Source: Paracoccus methylovorus | GTDB taxonomy: Bacteria > Pseudomonadota > Alphaproteobacteria > Rhodobacterales > Rhodobacteraceae | Length of the DNA: 64,000 bases | Direction of reading: 5' to 3' | Assembly: GCF_016919705.1 (NCBI RefSeq) | Contig: NZ_CP070368.1 | Location: forward strand, 682,001-746,000 | In this document: positions 37,414 through 46,430 of the stretch, in pieces | How the letters are laid out: each line of letters opens with the position of its first letter | Numbering within the stretch: position 1 is the stretch's first letter | Made by a program: the position numbers and the translations under genes | The notes under the pieces: generated by a model | The model's database searches: none | The model's input: only the letters and a program-made list of their open reading frames with translations | Told to the model about the DNA's origin: nothing

Positions 37414-38865
37414 ATGGTTTCACGCATCATTCCGGTTGAGGATTTCGACCTGGTGATCTTTGGTGCAACCGGCGACCTGGCGCGACGCAAGATCGTGCCG
37501 GGGCTTTATCGCCGCTTTGTGGCTGGTCAGGTTCCCATCACCGCGCGGATCATCGGCGCGGCCCGCACCCGCCAGGATGACAATGCCTTCCGGGCCGAGA
37601 TGCGTGCCGCCATCGAAGAATTCGTCGGCCCCAACCAGGATTCGGCGCAGCTTTCGGCTTTTTTGAATATGCTGGGTTACGTCGCCATCGACGCACGCGG
37701 CACGGACGGCTGGGCCGAGCTCAAGGCCCGGACGCGACCGGGCGTGGCCCATGCCTTTTACTTCTCGGTCGCGCCGGCGCTGTTTGGCGACATTGCCGAG
37801 CGGCTGGCCGGCAATGGCATCGCCGATGCGGATAGCCGCATCGTGGTCGAAAAACCCTTCGGCCGCGATCTCGCCACCGCGCGCGAGTTGAACGCAACGC
37901 TTGCCCGGCATTTCGAGGAAAACCAGATCTATCGCATCGACCATTATCTGGGCAAGGAAACCGTCCAGAACCTGATGGCGGTGCGTTTCGCCAATATCCT
38001 GTTCGAGCCGCTGTGGAACGCGCAATATGTAGAGCATGTGCAGATCACCGTGGCCGAGACGGTGGGCGTCGGCGGACGCGGCGAATATTACGATCACTCC
38101 GGCGCCATACGCGACATGGTGCAGAACCATATGATGCAGCTTTTGTGCCTGACGGCCATGGAGCCGCCCTATCACTTCGACCCGGATGCGGTGCGCGACG
38201 AAAAGCTCAAGGTGATCCGGGCGCTGGAACCGCTTGCACCCGAGGACATCGTGCGTGGCCAGTATCTGGCCGGCGCGGATGGGCCCGGCTATCTGGAGGA
38301 TGCCGAAAACCCGCGTTCGCGCACCGAAAGCTTTGTCGCGTTGAAAGTGCGGATCGCCAACTGGCGCTGGACCGGGACGCCATTCTATCTGCGCACCGGC
38401 AAGCGGCTGCGTGCGCGCACCAGTGAAATCGTCGTCACCTTCAAAGAGCCGCCGCATTCGATCTTTGACGACGGCGGCACCCACAAGGCCAACCAACTGG
38501 TCATCAAGCTGCAGCCCAATGAGGGCATGCACCTGACCGTGATGATCAAGGAACCCGGGCCGGGCGGCATGCGGCTGGTGCAGGTCCCCCTGGACATGAG
38601 CTTTGCCGATGCGCTGGGGGCCGAGGGCACCGACATGCCCGACGCTTATGAACGGCTGATCATGGATGTGATCCGCGGCAACCAGACGCTGTTCATGCGC
38701 GGTGATGAAGTCGAGGCCGCCTGGGCCTGGACCGACCCGATCATCGCCGATTGGGAAGCCGGCTTGAAACGGCCCGAGCCTTACGACCCTGGCTCCAGCG
38801 GCCCCGAAGAGGCGCTTCGCCTGCTGCACCGCGACAATCGCCGCTGGAGGGAGATCCGGCCATGA
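37414..38865 (+). CDS. zwf: glucose-6-phosphate 1-dehydrogenase
   Basis: A 483-residue enzyme oxidising glucose 6-phosphate to 6-phosphogluconolactone with NAD(P). The nucleotide-binding GATGDLA is at 17-23, and the active-site RIDHYLGKE is at 174-182. GAGGAGG precedes the ATG at 37414; the frame is open further upstream but without family sequence. It starts a tight operon with pgl and pgi, feeding the Entner-Doudoroff pathway with edd. Confidence 0.96.
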   Translation: MVSRIIPVEDFDLVIFGATGDLARRKIVPGLYRRFVAGQVPITARIIGAARTRQDDNAFRAEMRAAIEEFVGPNQDSAQLSAFLNMLGYVAIDARGTDGWAELKARTRPGVAHAFYFSVAPALFGDIAERLAGNGIADADSRIVVEKPFGRDLATARELNATLARHFEENQIYRIDHYLGKETVQNLMAVRFANILFEPLWNAQYVEHVQITVAETVGVGGRGEYYDHSGAIRDMVQNHMMQLLCLTAMEPPYHFDPDAVRDEKLKVIRALEPLAPEDIVRGQYLAGADGPGYLEDAENPRSRTESFVALKVRIANWRWTGTPFYLRTGKRLRARTSEIVVTFKEPPHSIFDDGGTHKANQLVIKLQPNEGMHLTVMIKEPGPGGMRLVQVPLDMSFADALGAEGTDMPDAYERLIMDVIRGNQTLFMRGDEVEAAWAWTDPIIADWEAGLKRPEPYDPGSSGPEEALRLLHRDNRRWREIRP

Positions 38866-39536
38866 CCCTTGAATTCATCGAATATCCCGATCGCGAGATG
38901 CTGTTTCTGTCGCTGGCCAACCGGCTGGCGGGTCAATTGGCCCAGCACCTGCGGGTAAACGACAGCGCCAGCCTGTGCGTGCCGGGCGGCACCACGCCGG
39001 CGCCGCTCTATGATTATCTCTCGGGCAGCGAAATCGACTGGCCCCGCATCACCGTTCTGCTCAACGATGAACGCTGGGTGGATGGCGAACATCGTCGCTC
39101 GAACGGCCGGCTCTTGCGCCGCCACCTGCTCAAGGACAAGGCTGCTGCCGCACGCTATATCGACCTTTATACCGGCGATGCGCGCGCCGAGGACGCGGTG
39201 CCGGCGCTGTCCGAAGCGATTATCCCGCACCTGCCGCTGACCGTGCTGTTGTTGGGTATGGGCACGGATATGCATACGGCAAGCCTGTTCCCCGCTGCCT
39301 CTGAAACCGTGCTGGCACTGGCCTCCGACGCTTCGCCGGTCATGGCGATCAACAGCGTCAGGGATGAGCCAAGGATCACCCTGACAGCCTCGGCGCTTGG
39401 GGGCGCGATCAATACCCACCTGCTGATCACCGGCGCCGACAAGCGCAATGCGTTCGAACGGGCGCAGGGCCTCGACCCGACCGAGGCGCCGATCCGCGCC
39501 TTCCTTGGCGACATCACCGTGCATTGGGCAGAGTGA
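38862..39536 (+). CDS. pgl: 6-phosphogluconolactonase
   Basis: A 224-residue member of the NagB/Pgl fold: SLCVPGGTTPAPLYDYLS, then VLLNDERWVDGEHRRSNGRL, and VLLLGMGTDMHTASLFP. It hydrolyses 6-phosphogluconolactone to 6-phosphogluconate. The ATGA overlap with zwf and a one-base gap before pgi mark a single operon. Confidence 0.95.
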   Translation: MTLEFIEYPDREMLFLSLANRLAGQLAQHLRVNDSASLCVPGGTTPAPLYDYLSGSEIDWPRITVLLNDERWVDGEHRRSNGRLLRRHLLKDKAAAARYIDLYTGDARAEDAVPALSEAIIPHLPLTVLLLGMGTDMHTASLFPAASETVLALASDASPVMAINSVRDEPRITLTASALGGAINTHLLITGADKRNAFERAQGLDPTEAPIRAFLGDITVHWAE

Positions 39537-39537
39537 C

Positions 39538-41139
39538 ATGACCATCTGGAGTCGACTGAAGGATCATCACGAATCGCAAGGCGCGCTGCGGATCGAGGCG
39601 CTTTTTGACGCCGATCCGGCCCGCGCCATGGATTTTTGCACCAGTGCCCACGGGCTGGTGCTGGACTGGTCCAAGACCTCCATCGACGCGCGCGCCCGCG
39701 ATCTGCTTATGGAGTTGGCTGGACCAGTGCCGCAGCGGCGTGAAGCCATGTTCACCGGCCAACGCATCAATGAGACCGAGGATCGCGCCGTGCTGCACAC
39801 CGCGCTGCGCAATCAGGGCGGCAGCATCACGCTGGACGGTCGCGATGTCATGCCCGAGGTGCGCCGCACGTATGAACGGATGCGCGCTTTCGCCGCTGCC
39901 GTGCGCGCGGGCGATTTCACGGGGCAGGGCGGTCGCATCACCGACGTGATCAATATCGGCATCGGCGGCTCTGATCTTGGGCCCGCCATGGCCACGCTGG
40001 CGCTTGCGCCATGGCATGACGGGCCGCGCGTGCATTTCGTTTCGAACGTGGACGGGGCCGATATCGCGGACACGCTGAAGGGGCTCGACCCGGCGACGAC
40101 ACTGGTGATCGTCGCCTCCAAGACCTTCACCACCATCGAAACCATGACCAACGCCAAAACGGCCCTTGACTGGATGGCGGCGACGGTCGCCGATCCTGCG
40201 ACGCAGTTCATCGCGCTTTCCTCGGCTACGGACCGGACCGGCGAATGGGGTATCGACGAAACCCGCGTCTTCGGCTTTGAGGACTGGGTCGGCGGGCGTT
40301 ACTCCGTGTGGGGTCCCATCGGCCTGTCGCTGATGATCGCCATCGGACCGGATGAGTTCGACCGCTTCCTGGCGGGCGGCGCTGCCATGGACGACCATTT
40401 CCGCAACGCGCCTCTGGCGGAAAACCTGCCGGTAATCCTTGCGCTGGTCGGCATCTGGCACCATCAGATCTGCGGCTACGCCACCCGCGCGGTGCTGCCC
40501 TATGACAACCGGCTTGCGCGACTGCCCGCCTATCTCCAGCAGCTGGAAATGGAATCGAACGGCAAGCGCGTGGCGATGGACGGCAGCGACCTGACCCTGC
40601 CCTCGGGGCCGGTGGTCTGGGGCGAGCCGGGAACAAACGGTCAGCATGCCTTCTACCAACTCATCCATCAGGGCACGGCCGTGGTACCTTGCGAATTCAT
40701 TATCGCGGCGCGCGGGCATGAACCCGATCTGGCGCATCACCACCTGCTGTTGATCGCCAATTGCCTCGCGCAGTCCGAGGCGCTTATGCGCGGCCGCTCA
40801 CTTGATGAGGCGCGGGCGCTGATGCAGGCCAAGGGCCTGACTGGTGCGGAACTGGACCGCCAGGCCCGACACCGCGTCTTTCCGGGCAACCGTCCCTCGA
40901 CCACGCTGCTGATCCCGGAACTCTCGCCCTATACGCTTGGTCAGATCGTCGCGCTTTACGAGCAGCGCGTCTTTACCGAGGGCGTGATCCTGGGCATCAA
41001 CAGCTTCGACCAATGGGGGGTCGAACTCGGCAAGGAACTGGCGTTGAAACTCGCGCCGCTGCTTCGGGGAGAACCTGCGCCGGGCCACGATCCCTCGACC
41101 GAGCATCTGGCGCGGCTGATCCGGCAGGCGCGCGCCTGA
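39538..41139 (+). CDS. pgi: glucose-6-phosphate isomerase
   Basis: A 533-residue phosphoglucose isomerase. VINIGIGGSDLGPAM near residue 140, VVWGEPGTNGQHAFYQLIHQG near 360, and NSFDQWGVELGKELA near the C-terminus, with the catalytic Lys, are family signatures. It links fructose 6-phosphate with the Zwf substrate, so cycling of hexose phosphates through the Entner-Doudoroff route is possible. Confidence 0.96.
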   Translation: MTIWSRLKDHHESQGALRIEALFDADPARAMDFCTSAHGLVLDWSKTSIDARARDLLMELAGPVPQRREAMFTGQRINETEDRAVLHTALRNQGGSITLDGRDVMPEVRRTYERMRAFAAAVRAGDFTGQGGRITDVINIGIGGSDLGPAMATLALAPWHDGPRVHFVSNVDGADIADTLKGLDPATTLVIVASKTFTTIETMTNAKTALDWMAATVADPATQFIALSSATDRTGEWGIDETRVFGFEDWVGGRYSVWGPIGLSLMIAIGPDEFDRFLAGGAAMDDHFRNAPLAENLPVILALVGIWHHQICGYATRAVLPYDNRLARLPAYLQQLEMESNGKRVAMDGSDLTLPSGPVVWGEPGTNGQHAFYQLIHQGTAVVPCEFIIAARGHEPDLAHHHLLLIANCLAQSEALMRGRSLDEARALMQAKGLTGAELDRQARHRVFPGNRPSTTLLIPELSPYTLGQIVALYEQRVFTEGVILGINSFDQWGVELGKELALKLAPLLRGEPAPGHDPSTEHLARLIRQARA

Positions 41140-41142
41140 CCG

Positions 41143-41169
41143 CTTCTTTGTTGTCCAAATACCCATGGG
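41143..41169 (+). repeat. third copy of the dispersed repeat
   Basis: CTTCTTTGTTGTCCAAATAC plus CC matches the right arm of the pair at 30527-30599 with two or three changes, and CCATGGG follows as at 30522-30529. It lies 3 bases after pgi. Single copies cannot form the long hairpin. Confidence 0.65.
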
Positions 41170-41279
41170 ACGCTGCCGCTCGCGCATCCTTGCCAATTCA
41201 GGGCGTTGCCCGCGCATTCCGGGATTGACCCTTGCCGTATCACGTTTAGCCTTGGGCTGCGTAAACAGGAAGGAAACCC

Positions 41280-42569
41280 ATGGATCTTCTGGCCAAGGCG
41301 ACGGCTCTTGTCGGCGGCGCGATGGTGTTGATGCGACGGATGGGCGCGCCGGGAACGCAGGCGGTCGGGCCAAGCCCCGATATCCCCGACGCAAAAAAAC
41401 AGGGCATCATGACGCTGAAGATGCCCACTGCGCGCGGCTGGGCGCCCGGGCAACTGCCCAAGGCCGCCTCGGGCCTGCGCGTCAATGCTTTTGCCCGCGA
41501 CCTGCAGCATCCCCGCTGGATCGAGGTGCTGCCCAATGGCGACGTGCTGGTGGCCGAGGCGCTGCAAGAGGCCAGCCGGCCGCAATCGCTGCTGGACCGT
41601 GCCACGCAGGCCACCATGCGCCGCGCCCGTGCGCTGGGGATCAGTGCCAACCGCATCACGCTGTTGCGCGACAGCGATGGCGACGGCGTCGCCGAAACGC
41701 GCGAGATCTTTCTGGAAGGCCAGCGCCAACCCTTTGGCATGGCTCTGGTCGGCGACAGTTTCTATGTCGGTAATACCGACGGGATCGTTGCCTTCCCTTA
41801 TGAGCCGGGCGCAACCCGGCTGACCGGGCCGGGCCGCAGGCTGATCGACTTCAAGCCCGGTGGGCATTGGACGCGCAGCCTGATCGTCTCTCTTGACGGC
41901 AAGCGGCTTTATTGCGGGGTCGGTTCGCTGACCAATATCGCCGACGAAGGCATGGATGCCGAAAAGGGGCGCGCAGCGATCTGGGAAATGGAGCTGGAAA
42001 CCGGCAAGGCCCGGATATTTGCGTCCGGTCTGCGCAATCCGGTCGGCATGGCGTGGGAACCGGGGACCGGTGCGCTCTGGACCGTGGTGAACGAACGCGA
42101 TGGTCTGGGGGACGAGACCCCGCCCGACTACCTGACCTCGGTTCAGGATGGCGGGTTTTATGGCTGGCCCTATTGTTACTGGGGCCGGACCGTGGACGAC
42201 CGCGTGCCGCAGGACCCGGCCGAGGTCGCCCGTGCGATCACCCCCGATTACGCGCTGGGTGGCCACACCGCCTCGCTTGGCCTGTGCTGGATGCCCGAGG
42301 GTACCCTGCCGGGGTTTCCAGATGGCATGGTGATCGGTCAGCATGGATCATGGAACCGCTCGACGCTTTCCGGCTACAAGCTGATTTTCGTTCCGTTCCA
42401 GAACGGCCGGCCATCGGGTGCGCCGCGTGACATCCTGTGGGGCTTTCTTTCCGAGGACGAAAAATATTCCTATGGCCGCCCCGTGGGCGTAACCATCGGC
42501 CCGGATGGAAAATCGCTGTTGATGGCCGATGACGTGGGCGACGTGATCTGGCGGGTCAGTGCGGCCTGA
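41280..42569 (+). CDS. sorbosone dehydrogenase-like beta-propeller protein
   Basis: A 429-residue protein of the glucose/sorbosone dehydrogenase fold, which in known members binds PQQ. PRWIEVLPNGDVLVAEAL, FASGLRNPVGMAWEP, LWTVVNERDGLGDETPPDYL, and FPDGMVIGQHGSWNRS are typical. The N-terminus (LLAKATALVGGAMVLMRRMG) may be a membrane anchor rather than a cleaved signal. The substrate is unknown. GGAAGGAAA precedes the ATG at 41280. Confidence 0.82.
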   Translation: MDLLAKATALVGGAMVLMRRMGAPGTQAVGPSPDIPDAKKQGIMTLKMPTARGWAPGQLPKAASGLRVNAFARDLQHPRWIEVLPNGDVLVAEALQEASRPQSLLDRATQATMRRARALGISANRITLLRDSDGDGVAETREIFLEGQRQPFGMALVGDSFYVGNTDGIVAFPYEPGATRLTGPGRRLIDFKPGGHWTRSLIVSLDGKRLYCGVGSLTNIADEGMDAEKGRAAIWEMELETGKARIFASGLRNPVGMAWEPGTGALWTVVNERDGLGDETPPDYLTSVQDGGFYGWPYCYWGRTVDDRVPQDPAEVARAITPDYALGGHTASLGLCWMPEGTLPGFPDGMVIGQHGSWNRSTLSGYKLIFVPFQNGRPSGAPRDILWGFLSEDEKYSYGRPVGVTIGPDGKSLLMADDVGDVIWRVSAA

Positions 42570-42584
42570 TCGCGGCTTGCCGGG

Positions 42585-43460
42585 TCAGAACCACTGGCCC
42601 GGCTCCATCAGCCCGAACTCCATAAGCTGCTGCGAATCCCAGCGGAAGGGATGTGAATTGCGCCAGTGAAAGCTGCGGATATGCTCGCGCGAGCCGGGGT
42701 TCTTCGCCAGCGCCTTGGCGACCCGGAAGGATGCGATGGCAGCGGTCAGATTGTTGTGCCAGGGGCAGGCATAGGTGTTGTATTCCTCGACGTTGAAGCG
42801 GTGATCGGGCAAAAGCCGCAACCCCGGCTGGCTACGAAACAGGGCGATACGGTCGATCCGGCGGCGGTCGGGGGGCAAATGTTCTTCAAAGCGCCAGCGC
42901 AACCCGCCATGAAAATCCAACTGCCGCTCTTTGTAGCAGCCATCGGGTCCCATGCGGCCAAGTGCGTAATAGCCGGTGCGGTCGAACATCGCCTCGTTCA
43001 TGCTGACTGCGTCGGGAAAACGCTCCAGATCAGGGGCATAAAGATCGACCACATAGGCCAGCATGGCGCGCCGGCGTTCCTCGGCGTGAAAGGCCAGCAT
43101 CTCGCCCACCGTCCGGCTTTCCGAGAAGGGATAGAACAGGAATTCGGTATTATAGCCGTAGTAAAGCCAGGTCTCGGCGGGTGCTGCCTCGATCACCGCA
43201 TTGACGGCATCGACATGCGCGCGGGCGCGGCGGGAATCGTGGCGCAGGTTGACGATGCGATTTGCACCCGATTCGGGGATGGAACGGGCAGGCAATGGCT
43301 CGGGCGACAGCGCCAGGATCAGCTTGAACCCGGCGCCCAAGTGATGCGCCAGTGTCTCGGGAACCGCGACCTCGTCCTCGATCAGCAAAAGCGCGATGGG
43401 TCCTTTTTCAAGCCGGTCGCTTGCGCCGCTGAGAAAGTTGCCCAGGGTGGGAAAGCTCAT
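42585..43460 (-). CDS. glycosyltransferase family 2-like protein
   Basis: A 291-residue protein. NRIVNLRHDSR, ETWLYYGYNTEFLFYPF and the middle VVDLYAPDLERFPD recall the Rhodobacterales proteins annotated as glycosyltransferase family 2-like. A clear DxD site is not evident, so the enzymatic role is uncertain. It starts with an ATGA overlap with the upstream Ala-rich gene and converges with the sorbosone dehydrogenase-like gene. Confidence 0.55.
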   Translation of the reverse strand: MSFPTLGNFLSGASDRLEKGPIALLLIEDEVAVPETLAHHLGAGFKLILALSPEPLPARSIPESGANRIVNLRHDSRRARAHVDAVNAVIEAAPAETWLYYGYNTEFLFYPFSESRTVGEMLAFHAEERRRAMLAYVVDLYAPDLERFPDAVSMNEAMFDRTGYYALGRMGPDGCYKERQLDFHGGLRWRFEEHLPPDRRRIDRIALFRSQPGLRLLPDHRFNVEEYNTYACPWHNNLTAAIASFRVAKALAKNPGSREHIRSFHWRNSHPFRWDSQQLMEFGLMEPGQWF

Positions 43461-44083
43461 TGCAGGGCCGTCTTGATCTGCTCCAGTGCCTGTGCCCGCG
43501 CGGCAGGGTTCAGCGCCGCCTGATCGAGCAGTGCGGTCAGTTCGGATTTGAGTTCGGGCGAAAGGCTTGATCCGTCGATCATGCTGCGCACCTTTGCGGC
43601 GTCGAACCCCTCGGGGGTAAGGGCCGCATCGATTTCGACCGCTTCCGTAGCAGCGGCGCCGGCATCGCGCGTTGCGCTGGCGGCTTCGCGCGCGGCTGTG
43701 CCTGCGGCGATTGCGGCTGCCTCGGCTTGCTCAGGGGTGGTGTTGGCTGTTGCGGCGGCATCGGCGGCACGGTCGGCCGCAGCTATGGCGGCCTCGGCTG
43801 CAGCCTCGGCCTGATCGGCGGCAGAGCCCGCCGCACCGACCGCCGCCTGCCCAGCCGAGATCGAGGCATCTGCCGCCGCATCCGTCGCGATGGCCGCCGC
43901 ATCGGCCGCGGCATCTGCCGCCGCATTGGCACTTTCTTGCGCCGGGGGCGTGGTCTCGGGGGCTGGCTGGATGGGGGCTGGTGTCGTGCTGCCGGTCAGC
44001 CGGGTCAGATCGCCCCCGCTCCACAGCCACACACCTCCGAATGCCACGGCAAGAATCACGATCACGGCCAGGAATTTCTGCAT
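43457..44083 (-). CDS. Ala-rich membrane-anchored protein
   Basis: A 208-residue protein. One membrane segment (FLAVIVILAVAFGGVWLW) is followed by a Pro/Thr linker, and then about 100 residues that are over half Ala with regularly spaced Asp/Glu, likely one long helix. A short C-terminal domain (DAAKVRSMIDGSSLSPELK) ends it. GGAGAAACCG precedes the ATG. It is probably periplasmic. No function is known. Confidence 0.75.
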   Translation of the reverse strand: MQKFLAVIVILAVAFGGVWLWSGGDLTRLTGSTTPAPIQPAPETTPPAQESANAAADAAADAAAIATDAAADASISAGQAAVGAAGSAADQAEAAAEAAIAAADRAADAAATANTTPEQAEAAAIAAGTAAREAASATRDAGAAATEAVEIDAALTPEGFDAAKVRSMIDGSSLSPELKSELTALLDQAALNPAARAQALEQIKTALQ

Positions 44084-44308
44084 CGGTTTCTCCGTCGGGG
44101 CAGCGGCGTTTCAGTTCTTTTATGTCATGTTGAGGCAGGGGCGAAAAGCGCCCTGGCGACGCAGGGGTCTTATGTGCGCACACGCCTGCGTCAACGGCGT
44201 CGTGAAACGGGCGCAACCGCCGTCAAACCTTGGCCCCAAACGTCGAATCCGGTTGAAAATTTGCCCGCGCAGGACTATCTAACCGCGCGATAGACCGGCA
44301 ATACAAGG

Positions 44309-44857
44309 ATGACAGCCATAGCCCGCAGACCGCATAACGCTCCGCCCACTCGTGATACCGGCCCCCGCGTCAATGATCGCATCCGAGTCGCCGAAATCCG
44401 CCTGATCGGCCCCGAAGGCGAGAATGTCGGAGTTGTGACACCCGCCCGCGGTATGGAGCTAGCACGAGACGCAGGGCTGGACCTTGTCGAGATTTCCCCG
44501 AACGCCGTGCCCCCGGTCTGCAAGATCATGGATCTGGGCAAGTTCAAATACGAACAGCAAAAGCGCGAGGCCGAGGCCCGTAAGAAGCAGAAGATCATCG
44601 AGATCAAGGAGATCAAGTTCCGTCCCGGGACCGATACCCATGACTACGAGGTCAAGATGCGCTCGGTCATGAAATTCCTGGCCGAAGGCGACAAGGTCAA
44701 GATCACCTTGCGTTTCCGTGGCCGCGAGATGGCGCACCAACAACTTGGCGTCGAACTTTTGAACCGCGTTGCCGCCGAAGTCGGCGAGGCGGGCAAGGTC
44801 GAATCGATGCCCAAGCTGGAAGGGCGCCAGATGGTCATGATGATCTCGCCGAAATAA
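44309..44857 (+). CDS. infC: translation initiation factor IF-3
   Basis: A 182-residue (from ATG) IF-3: [60 protein letters not shown], and the C-terminal [22 protein letters not shown]. The start is uncertain. The ATG at 44309 overlaps the AAGGA ribosome site at 44305-44309, whereas an AUA codon at 44318 is 8 bases from it and begins the conserved part ([10 protein letters not shown]). Since infC commonly uses rare start codons for autocontrol, 44318 is the likelier real start. Confidence 0.95.
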   Translation: MTAIARRPHNAPPTRDTGPRVNDRIRVAEIRLIGPEGENVGVVTPARGMELARDAGLDLVEISPNAVPPVCKIMDLGKFKYEQQKREAEARKKQKIIEIKEIKFRPGTDTHDYEVKMRSVMKFLAEGDKVKITLRFRGREMAHQQLGVELLNRVAAEVGEAGKVESMPKLEGRQMVMMISPK

Positions 44858-44869
44858 GGGGCTTTGGGG

Positions 44870-45331
44870 ATGGCGGCCGAGGTGACGATTCTGGTTCTGC
44901 GCGAACCGGGCGCCGACCCGGCGCTGCCCCTGCCCGAATACCAGACCGCGGGCTCGGCCGGCGCCGACCTACGCGCCGATCTGGGCGGGGATGAGCTGTT
45001 GCTTGATCCCGGCCAGATCCGCCTGGTACCCACCGGGCTGCGCGTGCAGATCCCCCCGGGTTATGAGATGCAGATCCGCCCCCGCTCCAGCCTTGCGCTG
45101 AAGCATGGGGTGACCTTGCCCAACACCCCCGGCACCATAGACAGCGATTATCGCGGTCCGCTGGGGGTGATCATGATTAACTTGGGGTCGCAGCCCTATA
45201 CCATCCACCATGGCGAACGTATCGCTCAGGCCGTGGTCGCCCCTGTGACCCGCGTCGCCTATGTCATGGCCGGAGAGCTGGACCAGACGGCGCGCGGAGA
45301 AGGCGGATTCGGTTCGACCGGGCGGGCGTGA
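44870..45331 (+). CDS. dut: dUTP diphosphatase
   Basis: A 153-residue trimeric dUTPase. Motifs in order are [46 protein letters not shown] and the C-terminal [12 protein letters not shown], which closes over the site. It hydrolyses dUTP to dUMP, the ThyX substrate. The ATG at 44870 follows AAGGGG. It lies 12 bases after infC and 4 before the ThiF-like gene. Confidence 0.95.
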   Translation: MAAEVTILVLREPGADPALPLPEYQTAGSAGADLRADLGGDELLLDPGQIRLVPTGLRVQIPPGYEMQIRPRSSLALKHGVTLPNTPGTIDSDYRGPLGVIMINLGSQPYTIHHGERIAQAVVAPVTRVAYVMAGELDQTARGEGGFGSTGRA

Positions 45332-45335
45332 GCCC

Positions 45336-46397
45336 GTGCTGATTCTTGTCCTCATGCTCGCCATGCTGGTCGCGGCGCGTTTGCTCGGCTGGCCGGAATG
45401 GCGGGGCTGGGCCGGCGTCGCGGCGCTTTGGCTTGCCGCCATCGCTGCCTTGGTTCTGGCCCCGGGCAGTGCTGCTGCACGGCTTGTTGGCGGCGATGCC
45501 CGTGTCTGGACGCTGGCGGGCGGCGTGGTTGCGCTTGTCCTCGGCTACCGCCTGCTGTTGCGCCAGATGCATCGCAGATCCGTTCCCTTGCCCGAAGCGT
45601 CCAATATCCCGAACCCGCCCCAGCTCTCCGGACCGCTTTCGGACGCCGAGCTTGACCGCTATGCCCGCCATATCGTGCTGCGCGAGTTGGGCGGGCCGGG
45701 GCAGGCGGCGCTGCGGCGTGCGCGGGTGCTGGTGGTGGGGGCAGGCGGGCTTGGCGCGCCGGTCTGTCTTTATCTGGCCGGTGCTGGTATCGGACGCATC
45801 ACCATCGCCGACGAGGACCGGGTCAGCCTGTCGAACCTGCAACGCCAGGTGATCTTTCGCAGTGCCGATGATGGCCGCCCCAAGGCCGAGGCAGCGCGCG
45901 ACGCCATGCAGGCGTTGAACCCCCATGTCGAAATCACCGCGCTGAACCGGCGTATTGCCGAGGATGACGCCGCGCTGATCGCCGAACACGATCTGGTGCT
46001 GGACGGCACCGATACATTCGCCGCGCGCCATGCGGTGAATGCCGCCTGCGTGGCGGCGGGTGTGCCGCTGATTGCCGGCGCCATCGCGCAATGGGAAGGG
46101 CAGGTCACCGTCTGGGACCCGCGCCATGATGCGCCCTGCATGGCCTGCCTTTTCCCGCAGGCCCCGGCGCCGGGGCTTGCGCCGGCCTGTGCCGAGGCGG
46201 GCGTCGTCGGTCCGCTGCCCGGCGTCATCGGCAGCATGATGGCGCTGGAGGCGATCAAGCTGATTGCCGGGACCGGAGAGCCGCTGCGCGGTCGGATGCT
46301 GATCTTTGACGGGCTTTATGGCGAGAATCGGGTGATGAAAATCTCGCGCCGCGCCGATTGCCCGGTCTGTGGCTCTGGACATTTCCGCGCAGGCTGA
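45336..46397 (+). CDS. ThiF/MoeB/HesA-family adenylyltransferase with N-terminal membrane segments
   Basis: A 353-residue protein. Residues 1-75 hold two or three hydrophobic segments (VLILVLMLAMLVAARLLG; WTLAGGVVALVLGYRLLL). A full E1-like domain then follows: YARHIVLRELGGPGQ, the ATP site VVGAGGLGAPVCLYLAGAG, ADEDRVSLSNLQRQVIF, and zinc cysteines CMAC and CPVC. It adenylates the C-terminus of a sulphur carrier such as MoaD or ThiS. The GTG start at 45336 is the first codon after dut; no strong ribosome site is seen. Confidence 0.85.
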   Translation: MLILVLMLAMLVAARLLGWPEWRGWAGVAALWLAAIAALVLAPGSAAARLVGGDARVWTLAGGVVALVLGYRLLLRQMHRRSVPLPEASNIPNPPQLSGPLSDAELDRYARHIVLRELGGPGQAALRRARVLVVGAGGLGAPVCLYLAGAGIGRITIADEDRVSLSNLQRQVIFRSADDGRPKAEAARDAMQALNPHVEITALNRRIAEDDAALIAEHDLVLDGTDTFAARHAVNAACVAAGVPLIAGAIAQWEGQVTVWDPRHDAPCMACLFPQAPAPGLAPACAEAGVVGPLPGVIGSMMALEAIKLIAGTGEPLRGRMLIFDGLYGENRVMKISRRADCPVCGSGHFRAG

Positions 46398-46430
46398 AAC
46401 ACTCGCGGCCAACCGGAAAAGGAGGCTCGC

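Noticed and set aside
43457..44083. Ala-rich gene as a phase-variable or collagen-like repeat
   Set aside because: The repeats are irregular at DNA level with no identical tandem units, so slippage-based variation is not supported.
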